A DNA stretch of 23,735 nt from NCBI RefSeq assembly GCF_001949145.1, contig NW_019091698.1, positions 36,394 through 60,128 on the forward strand. Direction: 5' to 3'. The DNA comes from Acanthaster planci. Lineage: Eukaryota; Echinodermata; Asteroidea; Valvatida; Acanthasteridae. Every line of letters starts with the position of its first letter. Position 1 is the stretch's first letter. The notes beneath the pieces were generated by a model. That model searched no databases, was not told where the DNA came from, and saw only the letters and a list, made by a program, of their open reading frames with translations. Made by a program: the position numbers and the translations under genes. Below are positions 10,153 to 20,908 of this stretch, piece after piece.

Positions 10153-10367
10153 TTATTTAGACAAGCCCCTCACCAACTCTTCTACCTTTGCTACACCTTC
10201 AGAAAGTGATTGAAGCGTCACTACCTGTGCTTCCTCATGCAGAGGTGCTGCTTCCCCGTCAGATGAGGAATATGTGCTTGCAAGATTCATACCCTTGCGT
10301 TTTCGCTTCAACCAGTCAGCAATTCGTACAGCTTTGATCTTTGTATTTGTTCCCCAAAAGTATCGCC
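10153..10367 (-). CDS. Terminal exon of an unrecognised minus-strand gene
   Basis: On the minus strand the exon starts after the acceptor TTTCTGTGTTTTCAG and begins in phase 1, matching the donor phase of the upstream exon at 11140. It encodes about 70 residues: a basic start (RYFWGTNTKIK, then RIADWLKRKRKG), then an acidic, serine-rich linker and a short amphipathic stretch near LQSLSEGVAKVEEL, ending at TAA (10153-10155). The segment WLKRKRKG could act as a nuclear localisation signal. An AATAAA overlaps the stop codon, so the 3' UTR may be only tens of bases. Alternatively, a good donor (TTG|GTGAGG, exon end 10174) lies eight codons before the stop. I do not recognise the family. Confidence 0.5.
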
Positions 10368-10414
10368 CTGAAAACACAGAAACAAACAAAAACCTTTAAT
10401 AAGGCAAAAACAAT

Positions 10415-10477
10415 TAAGTCCGCGATAAAAAGCATCCTCAGTTGTCTTCTTCAGGATACTTCTTATCGCGGCCTTAA
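10415..10477. repeat. 63-bp imperfect hairpin in the minus-strand gene's intron
   Basis: The arms are TTAAGTCCGCGATAA and TTATCGCGGCCTTAA, with further pairing between AGCATCCT and AGGATACT around a short loop. It sits 48 bp from the terminal exon, inside the inferred 772-bp intron. TTAA at both outer edges recalls piggyBac-type target sites, but the whole is too short for a normal MITE. It may be a very small foldback element or a structured intron segment. Confidence 0.65.
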
Positions 10478-11139
10478 ATTTTAAACGTATTTAAGGTAAT
10501 CCCAAAGGTAATGACATCTTACTTCTGTGTGCTTTTCCTGGTAGGTTTATGAATAGATCATCTCCTCATTCCCATGGCAGTTCCGCTATACATGTATTAC
10601 TGCAAGTCAAAAGCAGACCCTAAACAAATAAGACAATATGCCAAAAAAAGTTAGAGGGCCCACGTTTTTAAAACTGGCAGAATCTTTAAACGCCCCAAAA
10701 TATAGGGCCTCACACTAACAATGTGTCCTTGTTACCGTCTGTGTAAATTGTAGAATGGATAATCCAAAAATTCTAGTCTCAAAATTTGGAAACGAGAGAA
10801 ATCTATAATGTGGTGATTTAAACTTATGGTTAGAAAAGGCCAGCATTTGCCCGTTAATTAGAGGGAGAGGTAAATTCTGACTTATTCAAATGGAACAAAA
10901 GAAAAAGGGGTAGTACAGGGTGCAAATATGAACAGTTCCCCTTTCCAAAGTATACAATATCTTTTCTGACGAATAAAGTGCGTGTAAATCTGGTCAACTC
11001 CAAATCCAATTGATCAAAAGTTATTACCCGACAGACTTGAATTCCATATCAGATTAATAAATCGGAAACACTCCTCAACTACCCACGCATGACAAGGGGA
11101 TATCAGAATCGTAAGAATTTGAACAAGTTACAATCTTAC

Positions 11140-11364
11140 CTCTTGTGCTCTCAATTTCGAGCCCTTCAGAGTCTAGTAGTGTGATTGCCCCTTCACTCTT
11201 TGCTGATTTGAAGAAATCAAATTCTTGGATGAGAAGTCTTTTGATTTCACGAGTAGTTGCATCATCACCAAGCTTCAGGGTAGTTGACATAATTTCCAGT
11301 AACTTTCCATCGCGAATCTCACAAATAATGAAGTTTTTGGTGAAAGTGTTATCTTTTGGTGATC
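11140..11364 (-). CDS. Internal exon of an unrecognised minus-strand gene
   Basis: On the minus strand a clean acceptor (TTTTGTGGCTTTTCTATCAG) precedes GATCACCAAAAG, and the exon ends at GAG|GTAAGA. It is 225 nt, phase 1 at both ends, and encodes about 75 residues, including NFIICEIRDGKLLEIMSTTL, then REIKRLLIQEFDFF and SEGAITLLDSEGLEIESTRG. The pattern of short strands around a helix would fit a small alpha/beta domain such as a ubiquitin-like fold, but this is only an impression. Both splice sites are strong and phase agrees with the next exon, so I think the exon is real. The upstream exon is unresolved. Confidence 0.55.
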
Positions 11365-11458
11365 CTGATAGAAAAGCCACAAAAGAAAAACATTTAGAGA
11401 AGCTTAAAATAAGGTGCAACAGTAAATAAAAACGAACAGGTCGGGACGGCCAGATCAA

Positions 11459-11880
11459 AAATCCCTTTGCCCAGCAAGTAAGATGTTTGTACTCCTATTT
11501 TCTTCGTATTTTGGATTGATGCAATCAAACATTTTGATGTACTCTTCCACTGCATTGATCTCTTTTGATGTCTGTGTCTCTTAAAAGGCCCCTGGTAAAA
11601 ACTCATCTGAGGTGTTTCCAACTCTCCCATGGCCATGGCTACCTCCGAAGGAGAATGGGTTGCACTTCCGTTGAGTTGCTGCATCACCTGTGACTTTCCA
11701 TGTCAAGAATGCACGCAAGTTATTGAAAGTTCCGTCAGAGCAAGGATCGAACAACGACCGAGTCATCAGACCGGTAAAGAATGATCGACGTAGGCCTATG
11801 CGTGCAAGAGTTCCCGCAGACATTTGGTGTTTTTTCAGTTTTAGCATGCGGTCGTTCTCTGTTCCCTTTACCAAGAACAC
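11459..11880 (-). other. Possible upstream coding remnants of the minus-strand gene
   Basis: Three minus-strand frames in this stretch each contain protein-like segments: LARIGLRRSFFTGLMTRSLF and SDGTFNNLRAFLTWK in one frame, and EEYIKMFDCINPKY in another, the latter just upstream of the exon at 11364. A weak donor (A|GTACAA) after KYEENR would give the required phase 1 and a short intron. Frame switching without clear splice sites could mean short unrecognised introns, decay, or chance. No family is recognised. Confidence 0.25.
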
Positions 11881-11893
11881 TTCTGGTTCTTGA

Positions 11894-12656
11894 AAATCGT
11901 CCTCGCTGCGGTGGCTGTCTATATGGCCGTGACGTCCATCTTCGTCAGCCGCTTAATAGGGTTTGTACCTTTACTGAGCTTTCTCATGGCTAAGAATAGT
12001 ACTTGGAATATACAAAGATGGAGTCAGCTGACACGAAGAAACCACTCCGGAAGAATTTCCTCTGATGAATGCAGATTGCTTCCTGTCTAGGAAATCTTCC
12101 ACAGCCGACAACTGAATGGGAAATCAAAACTACTATACCGATAGCCCTTTTGGTGATCAAAACAAAGGATTATTGGCCAGGAAAATTTCACCCTTCCAAG
12201 CAGCCTATTACTTCAAGAGTTGTTTAAGTATAATTACGACGGGTGGTTTAAGTATAATTCGACAGACACATGAATCTTTATGTTCTTCTGATTCCTGTTT
12301 TCAAAAAAAAAACACTTAAACACGCACCTTTCTTCAAAAGTGTGAATCTTTTTGTGGGGGGGGGACACTCATCAAAGCCTACATTGATAGCGCGGACCGT
12401 GACTGGCCCTTATGGCGCAGGGTCCAAGGAATAATGATGCTGGACAAAATTCATGAACCTAAGAACTTCCTGTCTGGGCACGCAATGATGTCCTATTATC
12501 TTTCAAGTGTTTCCGAAAGCTTCGTGGATTGGACAAATTCCGCCCCGTTGACAACCGATCGTGACGTATGATGAGCTGGATAGATGGACCAGTTGGGCAA
12601 CGGCGAATAGGCCTCGAAGGACAGCATGCAGATGGCCGCTTTGGGACCACTTGGTA
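11894..12656. other. No supportable gene
   Basis: The small ORFs here show no family resemblance or splice support. There is a G homopolymer near 12354-12363 and an A run at 12303-12312. If the minus-strand gene at 10-11.9 kb is real, its 5' exons and promoter should lie in or upstream of this stretch, but I could not identify them. Confidence 0.45.
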
Positions 12657-13215
12657 TAAAATGTTCAATCTGCTCTCAAAAAACAGGAAAATGAAAAAAA
12701 AACCAGATTTTGTGCAATCTGTTCACTGAGTTTTCTCCATGAAGCAAAGTAAAAAACATAATGTCGGATAAATTAAAGAAAATCTTATTTTAGAAGAAAA
12801 CCTAGAAAACAAGGAAATGGTTATCAGTTTATTATTCAGTCTGCTTTTCTGGTTGCAAAAAATGGAAAAAGCTTTTCACAAAAACGTTCAGTACGAGTTT
12901 GTCCTATTTTGTCGGTAGAAAAGCAAGAGTCCACTGTTGGACCATATACAATTATAGTCAGTTTTTGTGAGAAGCAGAAAAGTAGATGTCCGCTTTTGAA
13001 CCTCCACTGTAGACTTGAAAGTAAATTCCATTCTTCTGGTAGCAAGAAAATGAAAAAGTAGAAAACTGCATCTTGACAAACAGTTCGATCTCCTTTTCTG
13101 GTTGTGAGAAAGCAGAAAAAGGAAAGCGAAAAAATTCGTTGTGTAAAAACGTCCGATCTGCTTTTTTGCTATTTGAACAGTAGAAAAGCAAATGTCCACT
13201 TTTGAACCTCCATAC
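12657..13215. repeat. Degenerate tandem array, nested periods
   Basis: Blocks starting with a CTGCTTTTCTGGTTG-like word recur at about 12840 and 13090, with weaker relatives at about 12668 and 13033. GTAGAAAAGCAA occurs at both 12915 and 13181, and CTTTTGAACCTCCA at both 12993 and 13199. The long period is about 206-265 bp with shorter AGAAAAnGAAAAAG-type sub-repeats. Overlapping minus-strand ORFs up to 138 codons arise because the units are stop-poor in those frames. They differ in reading frame between units, so I do not treat them as genes. One word is shared with 4775-4800. Confidence 0.65.
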
Positions 13216-13504
13216 CCATCTCCAGGTGACTTTTCCCAATTATTACCTGGGGAATACAAAAGGGAAAATTCCGATGTAAGTGTTTCTGGGGTGGTTTCAG
13301 TCATTCCCCAAATTATTGAACGTTATAGGACAGCCCCCTTGCGGACCCCGCGACTACAGAGGGTTCCGGTAGCTCGCTGCGCGAGTGACCTTATACTTCC
13401 AGGCGCTATGCCTGCCAAGTACCCTCCTATTCATGATAAATCACACACAGTCGTACACGCCCGCGCGCGTCTCCCCAGCCCTGTTCAGAACTTGAGCTTG
13501 CGTA

Positions 13505-13699
13505 CACGTACATGTAGAATGCATAAAAATAGTAAGCCTACATGCACACGTTCAGCCTATATACATGTACATGTACAGGTACGTCCATGTACATGTACAT
13601 GCATACATACGCATCCATGTTCTGTTCTTCCTTGTGCCGACTTGTACCCGCTTCAATTTCTCATACTCATGTACAGCACATGTACATGTACATGTACAA
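13505..13699. repeat. ACATGT-rich palindromic simple-repeat cluster
   Basis: Runs of alternating ACATGT/TACATGTA occur at 13562-13577, 13587-13600 and 13678-13697, with GTACATGTAG at 13507. The unit is self-complementary, so each run can fold on either strand. Single and double copies of the same word are scattered from here to the right edge. The long plus-strand ORF 13192-13761 crosses this cluster and is rich in threonine, cysteine and histidine for that reason. Confidence 0.75.
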
Positions 13700-13974
13700 C
13701 TGTATATACTGCAGGTCGTCTATTTCTGTCGTTAGCGGTTTCAATTTTTCACATAGCTTAAGACATCTCCTGTTGTTGCCAGTGTATTTTTCTCAGGTCA
13801 TGTGTATTTTCAACGTCGCACACAGTTCATCTTTCCAGCTAAATTGCTGCTAGTCTTTTACCTTCACGTAACTTCACTTCAGACAGAAAAATATGCCAAA
13901 AAGACACCAAGAATCTGGCGTCTGCCAAGAATTGTGAGAAGCTTGTGTAATCGATGCGTCTGATTTTTCCACGC

Positions 13975-14113
13975 CCCTGATGAATTATTGATTACAATGG
14001 TAATGCATTATTCAGTAAGTCACATGACGTGTGTCAATCACTTGCAGCGCGTTGTGCTATGCCCGCCGCCATAATAGCTAAACACTGGGTTGACGCTAGA
14101 CTGACAATTCAAG
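13975..14113 (+). promoter_or_regulatory. Possible promoter and noncoding first exon of PKNOX
   Basis: A CpG-containing patch, GCGCGTTGTGCTATGCCCGC, with a YY1-like CCGCCAT at 14066-14072, is followed by a consensus 5' splice site, CAAG|GTATGT (exon end 14113). Just upstream lie TGACGT (14025-14030) and GTGTCAATCA (14031-14040), which reads TGATTGACAC on the other strand, close to the PBX-PREP/MEIS composite site TGATTGACAG. This would give a 4.2-kb first intron before the ATG exon. There is no transcript evidence, and the YY1-like motif is in the minus-strand sense, so the donor could be fortuitous. Confidence 0.25.
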
Positions 14114-15180
14114 GTATGTCACTCAATGTCTTATTTTCTCAATCCAGCCCTTGTCCGCTGTCATCCTTGTAATTTGGCCATATTTAACGCCACCGCATAA
14201 GTCATTGAGTGATGTAAATCATCAAACTGAAAATGATAGAAATAGTCAGTTAAAAGAGGGGAATTTCGGGCTCTTTGCTTGTTCATTTGTATTGGCTCTT
14301 TGTTGGACATGTTCGTTGGACCACAGACGGTTGTACGATGACAGCACTGTGTGTTATACATGGACACTGTAATGTACTGTACATGTACATGTACTTACAA
14401 GGCTACGTCTTTTGCGGTGCATACAGAACATGGCAGGTTTATTTTAGATTTTAGGGAGGAGTCGTGGTGAAACTTTGAAAGCGACAACTACCGATTTCGA
14501 ACCTTTTGTCCTGTTGTTGTGGTCTACTAGTACTAGTTGGTAGGCCTAGTTGCGAAAGATTGACCAGCGCGAAATGGGTTGCGTCATGTTTTCGGTGTTT
14601 TGCACGAATTTTCAAACTTCTGTTATTGAGCTGCTGAGTTCGTTTCAATCTGTACTTTATATAGAAACATGCCGACGGCGTTCGTACGCTTCTAGTTGTA
14701 CGTGTACGCAATTGGACACAGCAAAGTGTGACAGTAGTGTTCTGCGCTTAACACTGCATCCAGGAGAACAATTTGTACCACAAAACATTTCATTGAATTC
14801 TATTCCATTTTCAGCATCTGTAAATGCTTTTTTTTTATTTTGTCTTAATGTATTCTTAAAGCTTTTATTTTATTTATTTATTGATTTCGATGACCAATAG
14901 CAGTGACCTGCCACAAAGTTGTCAGACTAAAAAACTGACATATATTTAAGAAACAATAATTAGGCCTTATAAAAATTGTGGATCAGCATCAATGGCCTTT
15001 CATATTTTAGGGGTAGGCAGTAGCCTTTTTTTTTGAGAGAGAGAGATTCAGTTCCAAATGATGCAATTTATTGAGGAAAAGTAATAGTACAATGAAGTGA
15101 ATCACAATGCGTTTTACAAAACTGATTTTGTTTAATTCATACATTAAGACTTGAAAATGCTGGAAAAATTTAATGATCGC

Positions 15181-15230
15181 GATCGTCCGCCATGTCCATT
15201 TGTACCGCAACAAAGCGCATGCGCAGTGCA
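15181..15230. promoter_or_regulatory. NRF1/YY1-like promoter motif cluster
   Basis: GCGCATGCGC (15215-15224) is the palindromic core of the NRF1 site. CCGCCATGTCC (15187-15197) resembles a YY1 site read on the minus strand. GATCGCGATC lies immediately upstream (15177-15186). In an AT-rich, CpG-poor neighbourhood this clustering suggests a TATA-less promoter. It could serve PKNOX (plus strand, 3.1 kb from the ATG exon) or an unseen minus-strand transcript. Motif matching only. Confidence 0.3.
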
Positions 15231-17729
15231 AGGTGGGTTCAGCCAGGTAGGAAAAAGGGCTGCGTGCTAGAGTTATGGCTTCTTCCGATTGACACATTGA
15301 GGAAAATTGTCCTACATGTAGCTTCAGCACATGGCCCTTGCATTAGACGCGGCCATGCTCTGTCCTGCTAAATCCCTGGGGTTGATCTTAAGAACTGTAT
15401 AGCAAAACGCATAGTATTGACTGAAGGGATCAAGGCAATAAGGTTGTTACCAAAGGAACGGTCAACATGAAGGCGAAATACCGTACATGTACTAAACGTG
15501 TACAATGGAGGTTAGGCCTTCATGAAATTATTCGTGTGGTTTCTGAATAGTTGGCTACGGCGAAGTAACTCTGCGCTCCCTTGTTTCTTAATGGCATTTT
15601 TGTGACAATATTTGCGTCGAAATGATAGATGGTGCAATTTGCACAGATCACAAAGATTGTTTGAGTATGATGGTGACTCTGACATGTAACAATCTTTTTA
15701 CTGCTGTTTGAGAAGTTTGTTAAAAAAAAAGGGGCGGGCGGGGATGCTAACCATTTAACCTTTTTTATATGGCCTTACAATGTAATAGAATGATATGAAA
15801 AGCAAAAATATACATTGATAATGAAAAATACCTTGTAGCATCGGCAGATTCAGAGGGGGGTCCTGGGGTACGGACCCCCTTTCATAAGAGGACTCTTCTT
15901 TTTTTTACTGGGGATCAAGAGCAAACAGCTTTGTTGATGTTTCTTATGTTTATGGATAAGGGACCTTATCTAAAACCACATGTGTAGGGAAATTACCTTG
16001 GTTTGGGGAATATGGGTATTGGTTTATACAAACATGTACACATATTATAACACTTGTCTTAGATTAATGCACAAAATGAAATGTGGTTTTGATGGATTAA
16101 TCAAGATATGACTGTTACTGTCGGGAACCCTAATGGGAAATGGAGTGTCTGATAAGTCAACAGGGATCCAAGAGATGCGATGACTTGACTCACCTCTGGC
16201 TAAATGTGACTTCACATTTATCAAATTTAATATGTTTACATATTTTGTGTTTTTTCGCCACAACTTTGATGTAGATTTACTCATTATTACAGGTAACTGT
16301 CATTGAAAAATATTGGAAAATTATGACGTAGTTAATAAAGTAACAATGTCATATGTTAATTACATGCTTTTGCATTTGTACTAAAATGTTTCTCAGCGTG
16401 CTCAAGGCAAATATACCCGTACATGATGTAGTCATGTTTGTGCAATAAAAGTGTGTTCATTTTTTCCCAGCACACTACATGTGTACATGTAACCCCAAAG
16501 CATTAAATTTTATAAAAAATGCATCTCAGTGGAAACACGACAAACTTAAATCAATAAATAATAATTGAAAAAAGGAAAATAAATCTGAATTGAATTTCTT
16601 TAAACAGGCTGTAGTGTGATGAGGGAAATTTCACTCATGAATAGGAGCTTTGATTGTAATAACGTCAATTTCACAAGACTGATTTCCTGCATGTACTGTG
16701 TATGTGCTTGATAATAGGCCTTCGTGGTGTTCATATAAGAACTTATCAATGAGTTACGTTTTGAGCAGAATATGCATTGCACTTTGTTCAAGTAATGTGG
16801 TTGTTCAGGTATATGTACAGTGCGTTAATCTTTATTCCAAAGTCTCGTATGAAATTAAAGTTTTCCTGTGATTTAATTCACAAAAATTTACTAGTAGGCC
16901 TGTAAACACATTTAATGCTTTTTCTCAAAAGTACTTGAAACAAAGGTACATGTATGTTTTTTGTTCTCACAGAATGTTATATTTAGGAAGTTATGTGTAT
17001 GGAGAAACCAACTTTACACAGTTTCACAAACTTCAATCATCAATAAAAATAACAGCACGATAACATCTGATTGTATCATGCAAGTTCACTGCTCCCACTA
17101 GAGCTTTTTTATCATTTCTATTTATAACGAGGTACTTCTGAAAAGTCTGGTAGCTTTTCGGCATTATGGTTAAACTATGGGACAGAGACTGGTTTATATC
17201 AGGATGTAATGTCCAGTAGTGAGTTTGTCCTGCTTTGGTGTGTCGTGTAAATTACTTTGCATATCATGCAGCATTCCAACTGTTAATTGCCTTCTGTACA
17301 TAAATTAAGCTATTATTGAATGTTAGTTGAGCACGAAAAATTAGTGTACCGTTAGTTTTTGCTCACATACTGTACATTTATACCAGTACCAGTTGCATTT
17401 TACTCCAATTGTAAATTTAGATGCTTGCTGAGGCCTAGCAGCCATTATGCGTTTAGTAGACTTTTCTGTCTTAATTTTCATGATCAGCCCATCGTGCACA
17501 GGTGTCTCAACTGCTTGCAAGACTCCCCACAGTGTGAGAGCACATGTACATGTATCAAAGTACTTTGCTGAACAATGTCAACAATAGAACAAAGCACAAG
17601 GAGCTAGTAGGCCCCTTTCTAGATACATGTACCGTACCTTACAGAAAATGTAATTTTCTTTAATTAAATCTCAGAGTTAACATAAAATAACAAAAGGAGA
17701 AAATTCTTATGATGGGAGACTATAAAAAA
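15231..17729. other. Intergenic or intronic DNA without recognisable gene
   Basis: No exon or RNA gene is seen. It holds scattered TACATGTA words, homopolymer A and T runs, and a short G/C-skewed patch near 15857-15886 (GGGGGGTCC ... GGACCCCC) that could be a hairpin or repeat fragment. The ORFs are short and unsupported. If the first exon of PKNOX is near 14.1 kb, this is part of its first intron. Confidence 0.45.
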
Positions 17730-17803
17730 GGACATCTGGGGATCAAACCCAGCTGGGAACATGGTCTCAAGATGTGCGCACTATCCACTAGACCACTAGA
17801 ATC
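17730..17803 (-). mobile_element. tRNA-derived SINE fragment or tRNA pseudogene
   Basis: Read on the minus strand, the segment carries an A-box-like TGGTCTAGTGGA (17784-17795) and a B-box-like GGTTTGATCCC (17738-17748), at the spacing of a pol III internal promoter. The T arm is well formed (CTGGG / CCCAG stem), but the acceptor arms do not pair and the anticodon arm is weak. It is therefore not a functional tRNA. A tRNA-derived SINE head or a decayed tRNA copy are both possible; I cannot define the 3' tail. Confidence 0.7.
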
Positions 17804-18283
17804 TACACATGCTTGGAATTTAATAACCTAGACTTACATGCAAAGAGAGCGCTGTCTACTTGTAACCAGTAATTTTGAATTTGCCCTTGACTGCTACATT
17901 TGTCATTCTTTTAAATATGAATACTTTTACATTTCGACTTTTATATCCTTTTAATTGGAAAGACTAAATCACCTGTGAACACTCAGGTGAATTCAGACTG
18001 ATTAATTTGGTCCAAGCCTCGTATCAGTAAACATTTTTGACATTCCTGTTGATAGACCAAAATAAGTACACTGTACAGTTTTGGTTGGCTTCACAAAATT
18101 CTGGCTACCAACTACATGTATTAAAGTTTGGGATGAGCATGCAGCATCAGCCACAGCACATGTATACCTGTAGCTGCAATCTTGCATTGTATACACAATT
18201 GATTTCTCTCAGCATTTGTTAAGTCAAGATATTGCAGTGATTATTGCATTACTGAACTGTTTTGGCTTTCAAATTGCCCTCAG

Positions 18284-18501
18284 CTGGAGCTGCAGATCCA
18301 TAACACAATGCAACACTCCTCTGGAGTTGAGGTTTCTTCTTCAGGTACATCACATGTACCTATACTTACACAAGATGGAGCAAAGGAAGAGAGCAAACCA
18401 ACAACACAAGGGGTGACTCAAGTAGTGACAAGTGCCTCAGCAACAGCTGTAACTGAGGATATTCAGGCACAGCTTGAGAAGGATAAGAGACTTATCTATG
18501 G
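18284..18501 (+). CDS. PKNOX: PKNOX/Prep TALE homeobox gene, start-codon exon
   Basis: The likely acceptor is CAAATTGCCCTCAG at 18270-18283 and the donor is CTATGG|GTGAGT. The chosen ATG at 18308 gives 64 codons plus two bases (phase 2), and a first segment of 65 residues before HPLFP, similar to the vertebrate PKNOX1 N-terminus. The residues are polar and Ser/Thr-rich (VTSASATAVTED), as expected for this poorly conserved region. The last residues KRLIYG join GHPLFP in the next exon, matching the family's IYRHPLFP context. The frame is open upstream to 18203, so coding could begin earlier, in another exon; the 24 bases before the ATG are probably 5' UTR. PKNOX proteins are nuclear DNA-binding partners of PBX. 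Confidence 0.8.
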
Positions 18502-20736
18502 GTGAGTATACATGTACTGTACAGGTGCAGGTACATGTATATCTACCTGCATATTGTGGACAGTACAATGTGCTCACACAGTGTAGTAACCGTAGCACAA
18601 CATTTTACTTGCATGTAAATGTAAGATACATGTAGTATGCAGGGTGCCTTATGTGGCAACCGCAGAGAAGGAAGGATTGGCCTCATTTGTCCACACGTTC
18701 CAGAGCAAAGATTGTTGTTAATCTGGCCTGAATTAGTCACTTGGTAAAGGCAAAGAAGAAAATTGCAATTTACATCTACCCAAAAAAAAAAAAAATCAGG
18801 AAAGAGTTGCACACATGGACATGACATGATACCCTCTACACTTAAAAAACAGTTTTGTATGCTGTGAAGTTAGTGGAAAATGTGCTTGTACGGTTTATGA
18901 ATTTAAAACAACCCGGAGGTGAAGATGTACATCTACATGTACACGTAGCCAACTCATCCTCATCATTTTCCATCAATTAGTTATCCTTGTTGAGAGAAGT
19001 TTGGGCTTTGAGTCATCTGGTACAAGCATTTTGACTTTAACTGAGTCCTACAGCCTTTGATTTGCACTGGATGCTAACCAAATACATGTATCCACAAAAG
19101 TATGCAGTCTGTCTAATTATCTCCAAATGGTCATTCTTTGTAAATTTGAAAGTGCAACTTGTTTTTTTTAATGACCAAAGTCACTCTTTTAATTGTTTTG
19201 AAAAAATCAGATTCTGGTTTACATGTATATGCTGAAGATTTGTTGAAGTTTTGTGCCAATTCTAATTTAGTACATGTATGTAGTCACCTTCGAGGGCCAT
19301 AATTCACACTCTGCTGTGTGTGTGTGCACTCTGTGTACATGTAAATACAACTTTGTCAGGATGCTGCCATGTTTGTCTTGTTCCCTCTAAACCCAGTGGC
19401 AGTAGTAATACAACTTCACAAATTGAAAAAAGGGAACGTTTGTGTACATGTATCATTTTCCTTCCAGTCTTGGTTTGGTTACATCACGGACCACTTATCC
19501 AGGGATGTGCAACTTAAGCTCAGAGCTGGTTCAGTACATGTTACACATCCATGGGTAAATGGTCCATGGTTACATTGCTTTGAATGGTAGCAAAGCAAGA
19601 TACATTAACTACATGTACACAGTGTACATGTATGATGTACCTCATGATAGAGGTCTATGGATCATAGCCATGCTGAGAGGGAGTCTCTATCAAATCAGTG
19701 CAAACATGGGTCTACATGTTAATTGTTAATTGATGTTGTTGAATCCAATTTCCATTGTCACTTTTATTTGGGTTGCCTTGGGTTGCATTTGATCTGATTA
19801 GGGTCCGGCTAGACTGGGGGCTGAGCTGGGGGTTGATTGTTTACTTATTTATCGCCAGTCCACTTAAAAGTTATACTAATCTTTGAGGCCCCAGACAAAG
19901 CATACAGGGAGCAGTGCTGTGACCATCTGCCAGAATACAAAATGGTTAGAGGCGACTTTCTTCCACAAACAACTGGGTGAACCCAGGTACCGAGTCTTGG
20001 ATCAGTTCCAATAAGTATCAAATTGTTTCACTAAAGTTTCAACTTTATGTTTAATAGCGTTCAAATACAGGTACTGTTGATGTCAACTTTTGTCAGAATA
20101 TTAAGAAAACTTCATTTCAGCTCAGGATGTGTGTTAAAAGTCTCTTTTACACATCAAATTTTTATTGATTGATTCAGACCTCTCCCAGTATAAATTGGAA
20201 GTGTTTTATGTTTTGCACAAAAGTTGTTGGATTTCCTGTTTGGTTTCAGATATTCTTCAAATGGTATCCCAATTTGCATGCATTTTTAGTTCACAATTAG
20301 ATTTAAACTCAGTTCTTAACTGGATTGGTTTCAACTGGGCATGGTTTTTGGAAAAGCACACTTTGTTTCTGATGATGCAAACATCTGACTAACAATGTAC
20401 TTGGAAATTTGGGACCCTTAGCTGACCTGCATACATAAATGCATGTGTACGTGGACTATGTGATCATGAGAGGGCAGTATTAAAGTTTTTTCCTTTTGTA
20501 AGTTAGCACAGGTTCTCTTACAAAAAGTCTGGATTGTATTGACTTTGTGCACAACTACAAGAAAGTTTCCCCTCAGTATTGTTAAAGAACGGCAGGGCCA
20601 ACCCTTGAACAACACTGGGCACAATGCCATCACATGAAATCATTTTTGCACATTAAATATTTCCTTAACAATGAGTGTCATGGACGTGAGTACATGTATA
20701 ACATACTCATTGGTAAATGTTTTGTTGTGCATTTAG
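18502..20736 (+). other. PKNOX intron (2235 bp)
   Basis: This GT-AG intron lies between the start-codon exon and the HR1 exon and is phase 2. It is rich in the TACATGTA word (for example near 18511, 18534, 18938, 19081, 19337, 19610 and 19623) and contains a 13-base A run near 18782-18794. I see no nested gene. The ORFs at 18543-18827 (minus) and 19320-19590 (plus) lack support. Confidence 0.7.
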
Positions 20737-20908
20737 ACACCCCCTTTTCCCCTTGATGGCCCAGTTATTTGAGAAATGTGAGCAAGCCACTCAGAGCACC
20801 GATCCCCCAACATCAGCCAGCTTTGATGTAGACATTGAAGAGTTTGTTCATCAGCAAGATAGAACGGGTAAACCATTCTTCAGTAATGATCCAGAAATTG
20901 ACAACCTG
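20737..20908 (+). CDS. PKNOX: PKNOX/Prep exon with MEIS/PKNOX homology region 1
   Basis: The exon follows GTTGTGCATTTAG, starts in phase 2 and ends at AACCTG|GTAAGA in phase 0, adding residues 65-122. HPLFPLMAQLFEKCEQAT is the first conserved block of the Meis/PKNOX N-terminal domain. SFDVDIEEFV and GKPFFSNDPEIDNL follow, as in vertebrate PKNOX1/2 and unlike MEIS. The block is used for heterodimerisation with PBX/Exd, which retains PBX in the nucleus. There are no stops or frameshifts, in contrast to the integrase-like gene at the left. The assignment to PKNOX rather than MEIS is firm. Confidence 0.95.

Noticed and set aside
12888-13304. 138-codon minus-strand ORF
   Set aside because: It lies in a degenerate tandem array, and the repeated units are read in different frames.
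13192-13761. 189-codon plus-strand ORF, the longest in the window
   Set aside because: It crosses the tandem array edge and the ACATGT cluster. Its composition (Thr-Cys-His repeats) follows from the repeats and it shows no domain.
14550-14900. 116-codon plus-strand ORF as a PKNOX 5' coding exon
   Set aside because: No resemblance to PKNOX N-termini; the end is T-rich and hydrophobic by composition.
17730-17803. Functional tRNA gene on the minus strand
   Set aside because: Acceptor stem does not pair and the anticodon arm is poorly formed despite A and B boxes.
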